A stretch of DNA of 38,222 nucleotides from Irineochytrium annulatum (lineage: Eukaryota > Chytridiomycota > Chytridiomycetes > Chytridiales > Chytridiaceae), in contig JADGJL010000134.1 of NCBI GenBank assembly GCA_027600665.1, forward strand, positions 1-38,222, written 5' to 3'. The position numbers were made by a program, and so were the translations under genes. Below, one piece after another: positions 9,704-22,345 of the stretch. Each line of letters starts with the position of its first letter. The stretch's first letter is position 1. Under the pieces are notes generated by a model, which searched no databases, was not told the origin of the DNA, and saw nothing but the letters and a program-made list of their open reading frames with translations.

Positions 9704-12700
9704 TCACGGAGTCTTTGCAACCGCCGCCAGGAGGGATGCATCCCCAATATCCCCAATATCCCCATTTACAACCTTCCCAGTATCCCCGGCGTCATTCCCC
9801 GCCGTCCCCTTCTGCCCCTCCTCACCCGCGACTCCCTTCTCCCCATCCCCCGGCTTTGCTAAGCAAACCGCCCTCAGCGCGTTCGCAAGCGTCTGCAAGT
9901 CATTCAGCATCCCCGGATGCGAGACGGCCGTCGAGAACCGCTCAAATTTGTACCCCTCCGGCATGCTCGTCGACGCGACCGAAACGACTCCGTCCCCCGG
10001 GACGAACTTGATCGGCATGTGGATCCGGACCTCCCGCTGCGTCGGCGGAAGCGTCGAAGTCGACGATGACGGCTTATCCTTTGGCGGAAGCACCGGCGTC
10101 CCCGATACAGGCGCTGGAGGCACCTTGACGGCGTGCTCCAGCATCGCCTGAGACGGATTTATGTCCCCACCCTCAGGCATGTTACCTGCCTCCGGCGTTG
10201 GCGCCTTGTCCTTCGGCGGTGGTACCGGCGTTCCCGTCAAGGGTGTAGGCGGCACCTTCATCGGATGTTCCATCATCGCCTGCGACGGATTCACGTCCCC
10301 ACCGGCCGGCATCCCGCCATCAGACGCCTTCCCGTCCCCCCCATCAGCATCCGCCGGCGCGGCCGTCGTAGGCCGTCCCGTTAAACTTCCCGTCAAGCTA
10401 ACCCCCTTCAATAACGAGCTGAACCCCGTTGAGATCCTTCGCGTCTGCTTATTCAGCAGATCCACAACTGCCTGCGTCTGGATCGTAACAGCCTCCGCGG
10501 CCTCGCTGACGGCGCTCACGGTCTGGTCCACAATCGGCCTCGACGGCGACACAGTGGCGACAGACGCCCGGAATCCGACGGCCGTTGGCCAGCGATCCGA
10601 GCTGACGACGGCGAAGGGAGGGTATTGGGTGGAGGGGTTGTGTTGGATTGTTTGGCGGAAGGACTGCGCGCATGTGAGGGCGTAGTGGACATAGTTAGTC
10701 AGGGATTCGATCTCCTCGTTTGTGCGGGCGCGCTTGAAAACGGAGGTGAGGCGGAGGTCGCGCCATCTATTTTATCGGGTTATGACACGTTTGACGAGAA
10801 AGGGCATGCACAAAAACTCACACTTTGGCATCAAAGAAGTCGACGACGATATCATTCCCATGCTCGTCAATCAGGCACATACCGTCCCGCGGAAGGAAGT
10901 TGTACGCACTTCGGCAAAGGAAGTGCAGGCTCGACCCAAATAACCGAGGGTTTGGGATCAAAGGCGCTCCGCGACGGAATGCCCAAACAATCAACGGTAC
11001 TGGGCCGAACGGCGTCCCTGAGGAAGAAAAACTATTAAAATCACAGGCCTTAAACACACGAACCTCGATAGGAGTATACCTTCGAACACAACACCACGGA
11101 AGAGTTCCGGCCTCCGGTTCACGGTGCGAAGTGTGATCAGCCCGCCCATGCTATGCGCGATGACGGTAATCTTCTTGCCCCCATTTTTCGCATAAATGTT
11201 CTCCAAAAACGTCTCTAGCTCCTGTGACGCATGTTGCAGCTCCCTCCGCCAATCATAAGGAAACTCATGAAACCGGAGACTGCCCTTTTTGCACGTCTCC
11301 AGCTCCTTCATCTCCTTCACCATATCCTTGCAGACGTTGAATGGCCCGAGGTAGTCGACGATGCTGATGATTCGCTTAAGATGTTAAGCCCCATCCTATA
11401 AAACACTCAACCCCCAATGCAAACCAACCTCTTAGGGATGTAGTGGTCATCATCACCGTACTTGCTCTCCATCTTCAGTGCGATATCCGTATGTTTCGCC
11501 ATATTCCACACGCTCTCCAGCGTAATCCACGCCCGTACGTCCGTCTCATGGTGATGGAGGTTGGACCCATAAAACCCCGGGATCAGGACGACGTCCCCAT
11601 CTATGAACCCGAATGGATGCCGATGCGGACAGTCCGGGTGTCCCTCCTCCGTCTCCGGGAGCACCACCGCAGGCCCTTTCTCCTGCGACGGCATGCTTGC
11701 CGCTGACGTGCTGTACTTCCTCGCACCGTTCGAGGTCGCACCCATCAAGATGGATGATGATGCCCATGAGAAAAGGTTGGGCGGGAAAGATGGAGGCGTC
11801 AGGAAGGCGTCGATGTAGGATGGCAGGTAATCGCGCTTCAGCGGGGGGAACGGCGGCACCGAGGCCATGGTGGACGAGAAGTTGAGCTCGTCCACCTCGT
11901 CCGCGACGGGTGAGAGCGGTTCGTCATCGAACTCCTCGCTGTCATCTGAGAAGAACGACTCCCAAAACGACTTAGCGGCGGGTGGAGGCTGCTGCTGCTG
12001 TTGCTGCGACGACGTATCCTGGGATGCCGGAGGCGGCTGCTGGGCGGACTGCTGTTGCTGGAGGGTCGCGAAGAGGGAGAGGCCGAACAACGGTTTGGGC
12101 ACTACGCCGGGTGTAGGCGGCAGGGGTATTGACGGAGGCGGCGTGCGGGGCGACGACGAGGCGTTCGGGAGGGAGGAGGTGCGAGCGCGGAAGATGGGCC
12201 TGATAAAGGACGAGCGGGCAGTGGTGGAGGATGAGGGTGATGCCGGCTCGCCTTCAATTGGCGCTGGGCCGCTGCATGCAGGTCCCGATCCGGGGTGCAG
12301 AGTCGGCAGGGAGGCGGCCTTCGCGACCGCGCTGACGGGAACTCCGTCCTCGACGACCGCGACGGCCATCGCGGCGGCTTCTGCTTCCGCAGCGATGGCG
12401 GCAACATCTGCGGAACCTGCCTGCAACATTTGCGACTTGCGCGATCTGCGGCCCAGCGTCCTCCTCATGTTCCCCACAACGAATACGCCGCGGGCTCCCG
12501 ATTTCGGCCTGATCGCGTCAAGCACCTGCAGCCGAAGGGCCGCCATGTTCCTGGGAGCTGATCGATGTTCAGAACGCGAGGGGCGAGGGGAAGACCAAGC
12601 AATGGATTTGTTGTGGCGCACCAATTTATGAGCTGGTGACGTGTGGCGTGGCCCGAAAAGCGTCTGCCGAATGCTAATTGATGCAGCAAGGATGCGGTGC

Positions 12701-12708
12701 CTTATCAT
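9704..12708 (-). CDS. LCAT-like alpha/beta-hydrolase lipase with repeat-containing insertion
   Basis: Predicted lipid acyl hydrolase or acyltransferase of the lecithin:cholesterol acyltransferase-like family. Exons 11425-12708, 11080-11374, 10822-11017 and 9704-10766 join to 945 aa. Residues 1-50 are Arg/Ser/His-rich with almost no acid, like a mitochondrial presequence; an inner ATG (12546) is the alternative start. About 330 low-complexity residues follow, with Gln and Pro runs. The hydrolase starts at DVVLIPGFYGSNL, then HEFPYDWRRELQ, and the nucleophile elbow VIAHSMGGL (Ser about 503). After FFDAKVWRDLRLTSVF comes an insertion of more than 100 residues with two 36-residue repeats. The probable catalytic Asp (VPGDGVVSVAS, about 850) and His (SHPGMLND, about 875) lie beyond it. 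The tail has six Gly-X-Y triplets (GEKGVAGEEGQKGTAGND), a short collagen-like run. The hydrolase call is strong; substrate and location are not. Confidence 0.85.
10073..10312 (-). repeat. two-copy 108-bp coding repeat inside the lipase
   Basis: Two 36-codon units (10205-10312 and 10073-10180, 132-bp period) encode near-identical peptides of the form MP-x-GGD-x-NPSQAM-x-EH followed by KVPP-x-P-x-x-GTPV-x-PPKDK, separated by 8 residues. They lie in the Pro-rich insertion between the catalytic Ser and the Asp/His of the LCAT-like lipase. The pattern indicates a recent tandem duplication within the exon that was kept in frame. Confidence 0.9.
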
Positions 12709-14402
12709 CTGGATAGCAGCCTCGGGGGAGTTGAGACCTGCGAGCGCGACTGAATTTCATCGTCCATCAAGGGTGAATTGGTCGACTATCACAGTCGACG
12801 TCGTAGTCTAAAACCAACCCTAGATACTCTTATTCCGCTAGGCAGTTGGCACACCTTCAAACCTGCACTAAGTACCTGTTAAACACGCGCAAAACGGCTC
12901 GTGCATCTCGACCTCGGACGGCGTGAAGGTGGTCAGATGTCGCGGTCCGTGATAGAATACCTTACGGCGGCTGATGCTTGTTCGGCTCTAGAGGTGCGTT
13001 CCGACAGAGACGTTATGGCCGTTGCATCAGCTAAACAATATTATTGTCCGCCAACCCACCTGGGTCGATACGCATCTGCGCATTCGTCACTCGGTACAGA
13101 CGCATTTGAGATATGGACGCGGGATGAACGGTGGAAAGGATGAAGAGCTTGAAGTTGGCAGGATGACGTTCAGGGCCATCTCGGTTGATGGTCATCGTCC
13201 ACCGCAAGGTGACAAGGCGGCAGTCATTATGCTATGGCTGCCGTCCTTGGATCTCTACCCGCGCGCGCGAAAGATGCTATGAATGCCGTTAGTTTTGGAG
13301 CTCAACCTTCCAGTGGTGACCCCGATCTGTCGCCAGATTTGGCCGAGCTCTTAGACTACCCTGCTAGAGCGGCGTGCGGTGGGCCCCGACGACGATAACA
13401 ATATATTATGCACGCGGAATACTTCTGAGTGTTCGACGAGCGTGTCCGCGAGATCTCCAGACCTAAAGCAAGATCTGGGACCTTTAAGCAAACACGCAGT
13501 GCTTGCCCGAGATGATATGCCGGTCCTCGGCTCTCTTTGCCGCCCGTCAGAACACGCAATTATCCGAGGATCATTATGGCCTCAAGAAACACCACCCCTA
13601 ATTAAACTCACCCAAGGACCCTATCTTTGCGAATACTGCATTCTGCATAACCACAACTTCGTCCGAGATGATTTGGACCCGCTTGATACCAAAATGAAAA
13701 ATGATTGCTTTTGTGAACACACCTGTCACGCCTTACGTTCTGCGCCGTCCTTACTTTCCTCTGTGTTAGCCCCATTCCGTTTCTTTTAAATATACATCAA
13801 CAACCCAAATGGTAGAGAATTGGCAATTTTGACAAGTATTGGTTTAGACCGTCTATGTACGCCAGTTTGCTTACGTAAAACGAGCAACCGCTAAAGTATC
13901 CGCAAAATGTACAGCAAATTTATAAATAAACCGAAGTTGTCGAAGTACGAGTTGTTGTATATATGTGTACTGAGCTTTGATGGATAGCGAAAGCTTTAGC
14001 GTGAAAATAACCCGAGCAAAGACGGAACTTACCATTTGGATAGCGAAAGCTAACCTCTTGCAAAGATTGAACGCCGTTTTTTAAATGAAAAATCCAAAGT
14101 AAAATGTGAACGAAACTGCGGATTTAACTAAGTATCGTACAGTGACTTATAAAGTACTTACACGGATGCAACTAGCTGAGCTGAAAGGAGTTATAAACAG
14201 GTGACGTAGTATTTTATTCTGTGCCAATGTGACTATTCGCATTGTACTTGTTCCGGACTAGTGGCGGAAGCTGAAGAGCTTGCATCCAGGCAGTAAGCTG
14301 CAACGTCCTGCTCGAAAATCAGAGATCGTCGGCAGAGTGCATTACAACATAAGTTACTAATTCGGGGAGGGTGGCAACAATTTTTTCAACCTCATCCAGT
14401 GC
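12709..14402. other. longest gene-poor stretch (1.7 kb)
   Basis: This stretch lies upstream of the lipase start and downstream of the BRAP-like gene. Open frames of up to 136 codons occur (for example 13379-13789), but none shows a family motif, a credible splice pattern or coding-like composition. The right half (13790-14400) is AT-rich and holds a small direct repeat (13981-14051). The left edge should contain the lipase promoter and the right edge the BRAP 3' UTR. No tRNA or other RNA gene was recognised. Confidence 0.5.
13981..14051. repeat. direct repeat tggatagcgaaagct, two copies 56 bp apart
   Basis: A perfect 15-base word occurs at 13981-13995 and again at 14037-14051. Beyond it the copies diverge, although both are followed by a related gcaaagaY-tgaac/gaac string, suggesting a decayed duplication of roughly 56 bp. 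It is noncoding and of unknown role. Confidence 0.75.
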
Positions 14403-17039
14403 TCATTTCCTCCGTCCCCGCCGACCTTTACCGGAAACTTTTCCGGTGCTGGTAGTCCCAGCCTCCTCCACCACTAAGGTTCCTTCTCGAAGCTCTTCCC
14501 GCAACTCGCTCTCCTCCACACGCTTCCCAACCTCGAGGTAAACCATGAGATCCCTCAACTGCTCGCGCATATCTTCCAACTCTCTCTCTTTATCTCCGAG
14601 TTGCGACTTGTAAACATCCTGATTTTTCCGAAGGGCTTCATTAATTTCTCGCTCCTCCGCGAACTTGATTTCAAGCGACTCGAGACGCTCCGTCAGGCGC
14701 TCAAGCCGCTTTTCCATCACCCTTTTCTCCTTCAGGAGCGTCGGTAATTGCACATCGCGCTGCGGACGTGGTGTCGGCAAAGGCCGCACCGGAGTCCCCT
14801 CGGCTTGAGGCACGATAGCGGATGGTGAACTCGAAGACCCCGGCTTCCCGCCAGACTCCATGCTCGAGGACACGGCCATCGCCAGCGCCATCGCCTCCTC
14901 CTCCGCCTGACGATGCTCCAGCAGCTCAGCAATCTGCGTCTCATACCACAGGCGTTGCGACTCGAGTTGCGACGTCAGGAGGTAGGTGTACTCGAGACCG
15001 ATCGCATCGAGCTTCTCTTGCGACAACATATTCCCCTTACCCTTCCCAGCCCATACTAAACCGCCCTTTAAGTCGAGTGCGTCGTCTGAGAAAAGCTCCC
15101 CGGCTTCAGATTCCCCAAAAGGAGAGTCAGCACCAGCCCGCTCTTCCCCGTCCCCGCCCGAACGCCGTCCATCTCCGCCAAATATGCCCCGTCCGCGGCC
15201 TGTACCGTCCATGCTCGGAGGAGGCAGCTCCACCAGCTTCCCATCACTCTTGTTCTGGATCAAGCGGTGAACGTACCCATCCCCAACGTAGTCCCAGACC
15301 CGCTGTGTCTCCAACTCAAGGGAGTAAACATGGTTGGTTTCCTCGAAATGAAATTGCGCGTGCTTTTGATGATACCGCCCACACCCCAAATTCCCGCATA
15401 TCAGGCATATCCAAAGATTTTCGTGCGCGCCGCAGTCCGCGCACTCGTTCAGCGCGTCGTTTTGGTACTGCAGGTATTGTGACGAGGCCGGGTCGGGAGT
15501 TTGCGAATACCGGCAGACTGGGCAGGACGTGTCGCCCCACTTCGAAAGGCAGTGGCAATGGAAGGTGTGATGACAGACGATGGTCAGCAAGCCGGTTACA
15601 GTTGAGTCCATCCGATCAAGGCAGACAGGGCAATTCGGGAGTTCGACTAGATTCGCGATCCCTTCCGCAGGTGACACTATTGGGGCGATAACGGGTTGAC
15701 GGTTGACGACGGAGTCGCTGAGGGTTGAGAACGGAGGAGAGGAGGCGTTGCTACTCTTTGCATCCGGCTCGGTGGTCATTCCGAGTGAGAAGGCATACGG
15801 AGGAATCGCTTGCGACTTGAACTCTATCGAGCGGACGTACACCACGTGGCATACCTCCGCGTCCAGGGAGTTAAATCGGCGGCCGGAAAACTCTCTGTAG
15901 AAGGCGTCAGCTGTAGTGCAGGTCCTGAACTTGATCAGAACCATGTATCGATTTGGAATGGAGTCGCGAATAATGCGGAGGTGGGACATGTTCTTCACTG
16001 AGGAGCCACCAATGAAGTTCAAAAAGTCCTAACAAAGTAACACTAAGATGGCATAATACATGGCATAAAAAAAAGCGTAGTTACTTGCGACGTCATATAC
16101 GACGGAACAGCCAACACGCACAGCACCGTGCCGTCGCCCTTAATCTTCTGTATATCATCCTTCGAAAGCCGCGGTGGGGGGTTCAAAATTGGAGGCTTTG
16201 AGCCGACTCGATCCATCACCCCCTCCTTCGTGTTCAGCTCCATGCCTTTATTTCTGATCTCGAGGATGTCCTTGACCTCAGAACGATCACGGTACAGATG
16301 CAATATCCCGGCATTCAGCTGGGTAGCACCAGTCTTATAATGAATAAACGCGCCGCTTGTCGGTATGATGTAGGTAGCTCTATCACTCGTTGAGACCGTT
16401 GGCTGCTGTTGGGGTGCGGACGCGTGATCATGCAGTAGGGATATCGTATCCGGCCCCGCTGAACCACCGCTGTCGGCAAGAGGGCCACGCCCCGTAGCCT
16501 CCGCTGACGGAGCGGCACTCGCACGTTCCCGTGGACCCGTTGCCCTGGTCGCGTCGGCTGGTGCAAGAGCGCCTCCGTCTCGCATGGCCTCCCCCATCAC
16601 GCCCGTCTCCTCGGCCTCCTCAACCTCTTCAAATTCGAACCACTCGATGCTCAGAGCCCCTAGACGAGGATGATCCAGCACTCGGGTCGCGTTTGATCGT
16701 CGCCGCTTCCGTAGCGGACTTTGGTGAACGCCTTCCGCCGGCTTCCTACCTTGCAGATCCAGCCGCCGTTTCTTGTTAATCAGTCGATGCACCGGAGGCC
16801 CGCAACGATACGACGGTAAGAGAGGTGCGAATATGTCGCTGGGGTGGAGTGATGATGGTAAACCGGAATCCCTTTGGCTGCGATCCGCCCCGGTTCGGTC
16901 TTCTGGAGCCAGGATCGAATGGCCGGGCTGGTTGGATTCCGCTGGGCCTGCAAAGACGAACTCGAATACCTGACGAACGATGAGTATCAGCGTTGTGTCC
17001 GCAAGCAGGCAACTGGCTTACTAGCGTGAATAGGAACAT
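14403..17039 (-). CDS. BRAP: BRAP-like RING-type E3 ubiquitin ligase (BRCA1-associated protein family)
   Basis: Cytoplasmic E3 ligase family that in animals restrains Ras-MAPK signalling by binding the KSR scaffold. Exons 17022-17039, 16085-16969 and 14403-16028 join to 842 aa. The first exon is only six codons (MFLFTL) and splices to VFEFVFAGPAES, which fits the family's N-terminal beta-strand. The BRAP2 RRM-like domain spans the second junction (CVLAVPSYMTSQ to DFLNFIGGS, then IPNRYMVLIKFRT). The RING (about 434-473) has CPVCLDRM, CHHTFHCHCLSKW and CPVC. A UBP zinc finger follows (about 496-545: CADCGAHENLWICLICG, CGRYHQKHAQFHF, HVYSLELETQRVWDY). A long coiled coil (ERLTERLESLEIKFAEEREI) precedes a basic tail (KGRRGRRK). 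This is the standard domain order. The long Ala/Pro-rich insert in exon 2 is lineage-specific. Confidence 0.93.
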
Positions 17040-17086
17040 GAAGATCTAAGGATAACTTTAGCATAATCGCCGCTCCTCTACTATCT

Positions 17087-19740
17087 CTATATTTCTACTT
17101 TCAGCGTCCTTAGCCACAACTTAAGTTTAACTACAGCCTCGTTATCGCCGTTTGTCGCCAGGCCCTCAGCTACGCGCCGCCACACCCTCTCGCTCCCATC
17201 TCCTTTCGTCACGTCCACAATGGCGATGAATGCATCAATCAAGTCCCCATTCAGAGAGTTGAGACGACCATCGGATAAATAGAACTCTACAGCTGGCTTG
17301 ATTGCTTCCCACGTAAACAGGCATTTGCTACGTTTAAATTCCATGATCGTTCTAACAGCGATATTGTTGTCTGCATACGCCGCCCCCCTTTTGTCGAAAA
17401 CCATTTGAACGAGCGCCTTTGCAAACTGCGGAGGCATCGATATTCCTATGTCCTTCGCCCACATCCAGCACTCTTGCATCGTCACTAGAATCGCCGTCCT
17501 TGCCGAGCAATACAAGAACGAGCGAGCGACACCCTCTCGATCGGCACGAGCAGATATATCTCTCCACACGCTCCATCGGAAATCCGAGCAGGCAAACTTC
17601 GCTCCTTCTGCCGTTTCGTTTAATGCGCGAATCACCGTTCCATAAAACGCGGGGCTTCTCGGAACGGCCTCGCGCCGCATATTACTCAAACGGTCTGTCA
17701 TTGCTTCGAACTGCCTCGACCGCGCCAACATCACAATTAATGCTTCGTAGCTGATAGTATCATGCGGAACACCCATGGCGGCCATACGCTCTTCGATAGT
17801 TCTCCAATCATTCCCAAAGGTGCCTCTCCATTCGTTAGATCTCGAGGTGGAGGCGGTAAATAAAGCAGCAAACGCCTTTGGAGTCGGTAGCTGACGATCT
17901 GCTATCCAAATGGAATCGACAACAAGGCCTTCGAACAGACTCCAGCATAAGCGCAGCTTCAGAAGGCGGTGATTCTCCAAACTTTCCTCCCAACCTACGG
18001 GAAACGGTCTTCGTTTGCCATGTGGAAAAGGTGTACCTTCATCGCTTGCGCACTCAAGATCTCGATAAGGTTGCTTCGCTATAAAGTCCATCAAAGCAAC
18101 CACGTCGGCCTCAGCGGGTTCGAATCCGCGACTCTGCAGTTCTAGAAATAGGGTACGGCACCCTTCAATGCTAAGATTCAAACCAGGTCCATCATCAAGG
18201 CCGCAAGCGAAATCCCCATTTACGCGGACGCAATTTAAGAACACTTGCATAACGGCGACATACAATTCTCTCCTCGTGCTGAACACTTCATGATCCAAAC
18301 TGCCTAACGTGTTCAACGCGAGTTCCTTTGCAGCTTGCACCAAGGATATCAGGCCATCACGTCGAAAGGTAGCATATGTAGAATTAACATGCTCCTGTGA
18401 GAGTATAGTGGTGTACGCGCGAAGCATCGCCAGGTCCAGTTCGATAGATATCAGATCTAGAGCTTTCCCATTTTGCCACCTTATCGCTCTCAAGCCCGGC
18501 AGAACGTCATCTCTAATTCTCCGTATTCGATCAACCATGTGCACGTCAAAATCTGTCCATAGGCGAAACTGCTCTCGAAAGGTTCCCGCTATTGCCTCGT
18601 GAAGATTGACGTCCTTAATTCTCTAGTAAAAAATATGAAGTAAATATATAAACAGGAGAATCCTCGTTGAATTTAAAAAAAAATATAAAAACGACAACTG
18701 TAATAATCCCCACCTTCATATCAGTAACACGCGCTAAGATTTCTACGACATACGAGAAATGTAGCGAGCCTTTCTCAGCATAAGACTTCAAAATTGGATG
18801 TTTAGCCAATCTAAAGTACGCCCAAGCTAGTTCACTCTGAACGGCCAATGATCCTCCGGGCACCCGAACGCTAGCGACGAGATTTTCAAGGTCACTTGCA
18901 AGCCCGAGAATCGAAAACGCCTATTTTATTCAGTTACTTTAAAATTTAAAAGGCAGAGCACCTTACCCGAAGCTGCATGCGAAAGCGGACTTCCTTTTCA
19001 AGAGATCCGACGACCAATTCTTCATCCAAAAGCGAACGCGCGACCTTCGCCATATCCGTTGTCCCTTTCGCCAGCAACGCCTCGATGATAACCGTCAGCA
19101 CTTCACCAGAATACCTTCTGTTTGCAACCGAGCCTGCGATCTTTAACAGGCGCTGATCGCTCTCCGCTAATTGGCCGGCACCCGTGAAGTCTCTCGAGCT
19201 GGTCCGACTTCTGTCTTCCGAGCGTATCGACGCAATAATCAGAAGGTCCTGGGCTCTTTGGTTCATCTCGTATCGCATCCTCTTCATGTAATTTGCCAGC
19301 TTCAAAGCCGACCGGAGGTCCCCATGCTTCGCGCACTCCTCCAGGAGTATTGTGAACGCTGCCGTCGCGGCCTCTCCGTCGAATGTTGCCGTCAAGGCGT
19401 CATGCTCGCTGCGGCTCGAGACCTCCAGCATTCGATGGAAGACGTTCACGGCTTGATTCATCTGGCCCGAGGCGACAAGCGTACGAAGCGTGCGAAGGGA
19501 GGCTGCCGCCGTCGATCCCCGGTCATCTGCATCTGGTCCTCGGGGAGGTAACGCTTCCGTCGCGTAGGGGCGGCATGGGGTCCGGGGAGGTGTTCTGACG
19601 GCGAGTTTCCGGAGTGGCAGCAGAAAACAGCTGCCCGAGGCCCTCGGCAGATGTAGAGCACCTCGCGGCAATCGCGAGCCCGCGTGCTCTCTGACAGTGC
19701 TCTGGTAACCTCGCCAGCACGTCGCCCGGCTTCGCGACAT
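17087..19740 (-). CDS. PPR-like mitochondrial protein, probable organelle RNA-binding factor
   Basis: Three exons (18967-19740, 18714-18920, 17087-18622) join to 838 aa. The first about 60 residues are rich in Arg, Ser and Pro, with little acid up to PYATEALPP, as in a mitochondrial targeting presequence. The rest is alpha-helical and repetitive in character. Segments such as TAAFTILLEECAKHGDLRSA (about 125) and DTISYEALIVMLARSRQFEA fit the pentatricopeptide pattern of paired helices starting at a Tyr/Phe position, though the repeats are divergent. PPR proteins bind organelle transcripts and act in RNA processing or translation. Only 85 bp separate its ATG from that of prohibitin 2 on the other strand. 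I do not recognise a specific orthologue; the PPR call is moderate and the mitochondrial call fairly good. Confidence 0.7.
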
Positions 19741-19825
19741 GTGTTCTGGGCTGGTCTGTTGGGAATTGTCGACTTCACTTCGCGCTTTTCGCTTTCAATC
19801 TGCACCCCCTCGATTCGGTTACGCG
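19741..19825. promoter_or_regulatory. 85-bp bidirectional promoter, PPR protein / prohibitin 2
   Basis: The start codons of two divergent genes for mitochondrial proteins are only 85 bp apart, so transcription of both must start within or very near this strip, or inside each other's 5' end. No named motif is visible. The call is positional. Confidence 0.5.
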
Positions 19826-21010
19826 ATGGGCAGCAGATTCCAGCAGCAGCTTCTCAACGGGCTTCGGCAGGCGTCGGGAGGCTCAGGAGGGAAGGGTGGC
19901 GCCGGACCTGCGGGGGGTTTCCTCGCGAGTGGAGGCCTGATTCTGGGGCTGGGCGCGTTGGCTATCGGTGTTAACGCATCCCTTTTCAACGGTATGTGGC
20001 TGATTTAGTTTGAGCGATGCGGAGCTATATTAATGCATCGGAATAGTCGACGGTGGTCATCGGGCAGTGAAGTTCTCTCGGATTGGAGGAGTTAAGAACG
20101 TTGTGTACAGCGAAGGGACCCACTTCGTCGTTCCTTGGTTCGAAACCCCCGTGATCTACGATGTCCGAGCGAAACCGAGGAATATAGCATCATTGACGGG
20201 CACGAAAGGTGGGTGAGCATGGAAAAGCAAATCTCTGATTATGTGCAGACTTGCAGATGGTAAACATTACTCTGCGTGTGCTGTCACGGCCGCGCGTCGA
20301 AAGTCTTCCGATCATTTACAAGACTTTGGGGCTCGATTACGACGAGCGGGTGTTGCCTTCCATTGTCAACGAAGTATTAAAGAGCGTAGTTGCGCAATTC
20401 AATGCCTCGCAGTTGATCACTCAGCGTGAGAAGGTATGCTTCGTCTGCGTGCAGCGTTGTTTTGGAGTATTAAATCTAATATGTGTTTAGGTGTCGAAGC
20501 TTGTGCGGGATCACTTGGTGGCGCGGGCATCAAACTTCAACATTCTTTTGGAAGACGTTTCCATCACTCATGTCGCGTTCAGCCCGGAATTCACATCTGC
20601 CGTCGAAGCGAAGCAGATTGGTATGCTCTTGTTGTTTCCCCTTTCCACCGAAAGCCTATGCCAACGACCCGAATAGCTCAACAGGAGGCGCAGCGTGCAA
20701 GCTACATTGTGGAGCGGGCGATCCAGGAGAAGCAATCGATTATTGTGAGGGCGCAGGGTGAGGCGAAGTCCGCCGAGTTGATTGGAGAGGCGATGAAGAA
20801 CAAACCCGGCTTTGTCGATCTGCGGAAGATTGAGGCGGCGACCCACATTGCCAACACAATCGCAAATTCGCAAAACAGGGTGTACGTGGATAGCGATGCT
20901 TTGATGCTGAACGTACGTACCCCGTTCATATCTTTGAGCGCTGCTGTCCCATATTGATGTGATTGTTTACTTAGGTCAATGAGGTTCTTCAGAGCACGAA
21001 AAAGAATTAG
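19826..21010 (+). CDS. PHB2: prohibitin 2, inner mitochondrial membrane scaffold
   Basis: Forms ring complexes with prohibitin 1 in the inner mitochondrial membrane that stabilise respiratory subunits and regulate m-AAA protease. Six exons (19826-19991, 20047-20208, 20249-20433, 20491-20620, 20677-20912, 20975-21010) join to 304 aa, the normal family length. A Gly/Gln-rich N-terminus leads into a membrane anchor (about 30-52, [18 protein letters not shown]), then [16 protein letters not shown] and the SPFH/band-7 domain ([50 protein letters not shown]). The C-terminal coiled coil has [15 protein letters not shown] and [18 protein letters not shown] chose the ATG giving MGSRFQQQL because it starts the Gly-rich N-terminus expected for PHB2; the frame extends upstream without a better start. 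Introns are 40-62 nt. The identification is secure. Confidence 0.97.
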
Positions 21011-21074
21011 GAGTTGGGGACATCAGCTTTGTTCCCTGCGAGTACCTTTGAGCAGCTGTAACCGCTAATGATAC

Positions 21075-21080
21075 AATAAA
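21075..21080 (+). terminator. AATAAA polyadenylation signal of prohibitin 2
   Basis: A canonical AATAAA lies 65 bp after the prohibitin 2 stop codon and 136 bp before the Rab7 start, the expected place for 3' end formation of the prohibitin transcript. Confidence 0.5.
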
Positions 21081-21215
21081 TACGCATCTTCGGTATTCTC
21101 GGACTGTGACCTGTAATTCGGCTTAGCGTTGGGAAACTGGCCCATTCACACTCCTCCTGTGTTGCACAAACGAAGCAACCCGCCAAATCCGATTGAAGTT
21201 GCAGCGACCCAAACG

Positions 21216-22081
<866 letters not shown>

Positions 22082-22345
22082 GCTTTCACCCCGACCTCCA
22101 CCCTCAAAGTGGATTGTAGACACATTATCCTTTTGTTCATGTTTATGTTCACTTTTGCCTCGTCTCCCATTGCAACCCGCCTGCTCCTTGCGTTCTCCCT
22201 AGTAACTCCCCTGTTATCTTTGACATACCTCTATCGACTGAATATGATTTTGCATCCATCGAAGTGTAATGTCTTCATAGAACACGAACATCTAATGAAA
22301 CAACGCAATGATTCTATGCAGTATTCGTTATTTATAAGGATCTGC

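Noticed and set aside
10625..11136. Plus-strand open frames over the lipase
   Set aside because: The minus strand carries the lipase domain with catalytic motifs and in-frame splice joins; the plus frames are shadows.
13379..13789. 136-codon open frame with several Cys and His
   Set aside because: No zinc-finger spacing, no family likeness, no splice partners, and it sits in gene-poor DNA; chance is likelier.
18112..18136. tRNA B-box-like string ggttcgaatcc
   Set aside because: It lies inside the long coding exon of the PPR-like gene, and no cloverleaf arms can be drawn around it.
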